Source: Candidatus Puniceispirillum sp.
Lineage (GTDB): Bacteria > Pseudomonadota > Alphaproteobacteria > Puniceispirillales > Puniceispirillaceae
Length of the DNA stretch: 64,000 nt
Assembly (NCBI GenBank): GCA_016778895.1
Contig: JADHOR010000008.1
Span: 1 to 64,000 of the forward strand
Direction of reading: 5' to 3'
Both the position numbers and the translations under genes were made by a program. Position 1 is the first letter of the stretch. The number at the start of each line of letters is the position of its first letter. Of the stretch, positions 62,728 through 64,000 are shown piece by piece. Below the pieces are notes generated by a model. That model was not told the origin of the DNA. It did not search any database and saw nothing but the letters and a program-made list of their open reading frames with translations.

Positions 62728-63333
62728 ATGGCTGAGCGCACCTGTATCGCAACTGGGCAAACGCTTTCCCAGCAAAGGCTAATTCGCTTTGTTGTGGCGC
62801 CGGATGGCTATGCTCTTGCTGATCTTGCAGGGCGTTTGCCTGGCCGTGGTGCGTGGGTGAAAGCCGAAGAGGCGGTCATTCTAAAAGCTGATCAAAAAGG
62901 TCATTTTAAACGTGTTTTGGGTGTGGGTTTGAAATCGGCAGATGCCGATATTAAGGCCATTGCGTGTGGGCTAAGGGCGCGGATAATCGCCACTGCATCA
63001 ATGGCGCGCCGCGCTGGGGCGCTTCTGGGCGGTGGCGGTAAGCTGCTATCGGAAGGCCATTTTGAAGGTCTGCTCGCAGCTATTGATGCGTCTCCGCGTG
63101 AGCTTGCTAAAATGAAATCAAAGCTTGAGGTCGATTGGGTCAGCCAATTATTTAGTGCTACCGAGCTTGGGCAGATTTGTGGGCGCGACAGTCTGGCTTT
63201 TGTCGGATTGCGCGCATTGGGCAGCGGTGGTGCAGGCAAATTAGTGCACATGGTTCACCAAGATATTTTGCGTTTAGAGGGATTTTACACAACAGCGGGT
63301 TGTAATGACCTGCCTGACCGGTGTATCACCTAG
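62728..63333 (+). CDS. YlxR-family RNA-binding protein with C-terminal L7Ae-like domain
   Basis: ERTCIATGQTLSQQRLIRFVVAPDG; GRGAWV; between nusA and infB. Confidence 0.9.
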   Translation: MAERTCIATGQTLSQQRLIRFVVAPDGYALADLAGRLPGRGAWVKAEEAVILKADQKGHFKRVLGVGLKSADADIKAIACGLRARIIATASMARRAGALLGGGGKLLSEGHFEGLLAAIDASPRELAKMKSKLEVDWVSQLFSATELGQICGRDSLAFVGLRALGSGGAGKLVHMVHQDILRLEGFYTTAGCNDLPDRCIT

Positions 63334-63393
63334 GCGGAACGGGTTGATCACAGCGTATAATCGCGGCGTGGTCGATGCCAAGAAAGGTTCAAA

Positions 63394-64000
63394 ATGACTG
63401 ACGACAGCAGTAAACCAAAAAAACTGAGTCTCTCAGGTAGCAAACTGACGCTTGGCAATATTGATGCCAGCAAGCTACGTGCAGGGCCAACAATTGGTAG
63501 TGCGCGTAAAACGGTACAGGTTGAGGTCCGGCGAAAACGCGCCCCTGCAGCACCGCAACGTGGCGGCGTACCAGTCGTTGAGCCAGCGGCGGTTGAACCG
63601 GTAAAAACCGAGGCTGCGCCGGCAGCAACTAGAGCACTGGCGGCGGATGATCGGTTAACCGCACAAGAGCGTGCTGCCCGCGTTCGTGCCCTACAAGAAG
63701 GGCTGGCAAAAGCCGAAGCACCAGCCGCGAGCCAGACCGATGCTCTTTTTGAAGCGGCGAATAACACTGTTGAAATACCGACTGAATTGGCCCCGCCAGA
63801 ACCTTTTGCAGAAGTCGAATTGCCACTTGACCCGGTTGAGGCTCGTCGCGCTGCCGAGCTTGCCGAATTGCAGGAAATTGAAGTCGCAGAAGAGCGTCGT
63901 CGCAGCGAAGAAAATAGAAAGCACACCGATGCACATGCCGCTCGCGGGCAAGGTGCCGATAACACATCAAGTGACGCGGCAGCGATTAATAAATTTGGGC
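63394..64000 (+). CDS. infB: Translation initiation factor IF-2, N-terminal part, truncated at the window end
   Basis: MTDDSSKPKKLSLSGSKLTLGNIDASKLRAGPTIGSARKTVQVEVRRKR; frame open to window end; absent from the ORF track because it has no stop. Confidence 0.93.
   Translation, partial: MTDDSSKPKKLSLSGSKLTLGNIDASKLRAGPTIGSARKTVQVEVRRKRAPAAPQRGGVPVVEPAAVEPVKTEAAPAATRALAADDRLTAQERAARVRALQEGLAKAEAPAASQTDALFEAANNTVEIPTELAPPEPFAEVELPLDPVEARRAAELAELQEIEVAEERRRSEENRKHTDAHAARGQGADNTSSDAAAINKFG

Noticed and set aside
63348-63965. 205-aa minus-strand ORF at the window end
   Set aside because: Ala/Ser-rich antisense of the clear infB N-terminus, which runs open to the window end
1-64000. CRISPR arrays, transposases, prophage, toxin-antitoxin or defence islands, rRNA/tRNA genes
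   Set aside because: None recognised on reading both strands; tRNAscan-SE and CRISPR finders were not run, so small RNA genes could be missed

Overview
This 64 kb window reads as an ordinary, gene-dense, ori-proximal alphaproteobacterial chromosome segment. The taxon is inferred from gene order; a marine, SAR116-like lineage is possible but unproven. It carries housekeeping genes: leuS-lptE-holA, parAB/rsmG/mnmG/mnmE/rho/hemJ/hemE, ppsR/maf/coaE/dnaQ, secB/fxsA/Tim44/Smr, gshB/BON/yraN/rsmI/LpoA-like, hemW/rdgB/rph, hrcA/grpE/dnaK/dnaJ, dapB/nth, maeB, mutS/glnD/murJ/trpS, tsaB/rimI/miaB/phoH/ybeY/corC/lnt/metK/trmB, and rimP/nusA/ylxR/infB. I saw no mobile element, CRISPR array, defence island, rRNA or tRNA, and no convincing novel multi-gene system. 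The most useful observations are: (1) a candidate replication origin between hemE and ppsR with several DnaA-box-like sites; (2) two perfect 16-bp parS palindromes inside rsmG and an ogt-like gene, both read as VSRET; (3) a 16-bp extended DnaA-box-like sequence shared between the candidate origin and the rsmI/LpoA divergent region; (4) a comM (yifB) 5' fossil overlapping the gshB 3' end; (5) a YraN homologue apparently lacking its nuclease-like core; (6) an unlisted 57-aa zinc-ribbon small ORF with a strong Shine-Dalgarno; (7) a structured intergenic region upstream of a NifU/Nfu gene; (8) a sigma32-like promoter upstream of dnaK. All product calls come from reading the translated sequences by eye; no database search was run.
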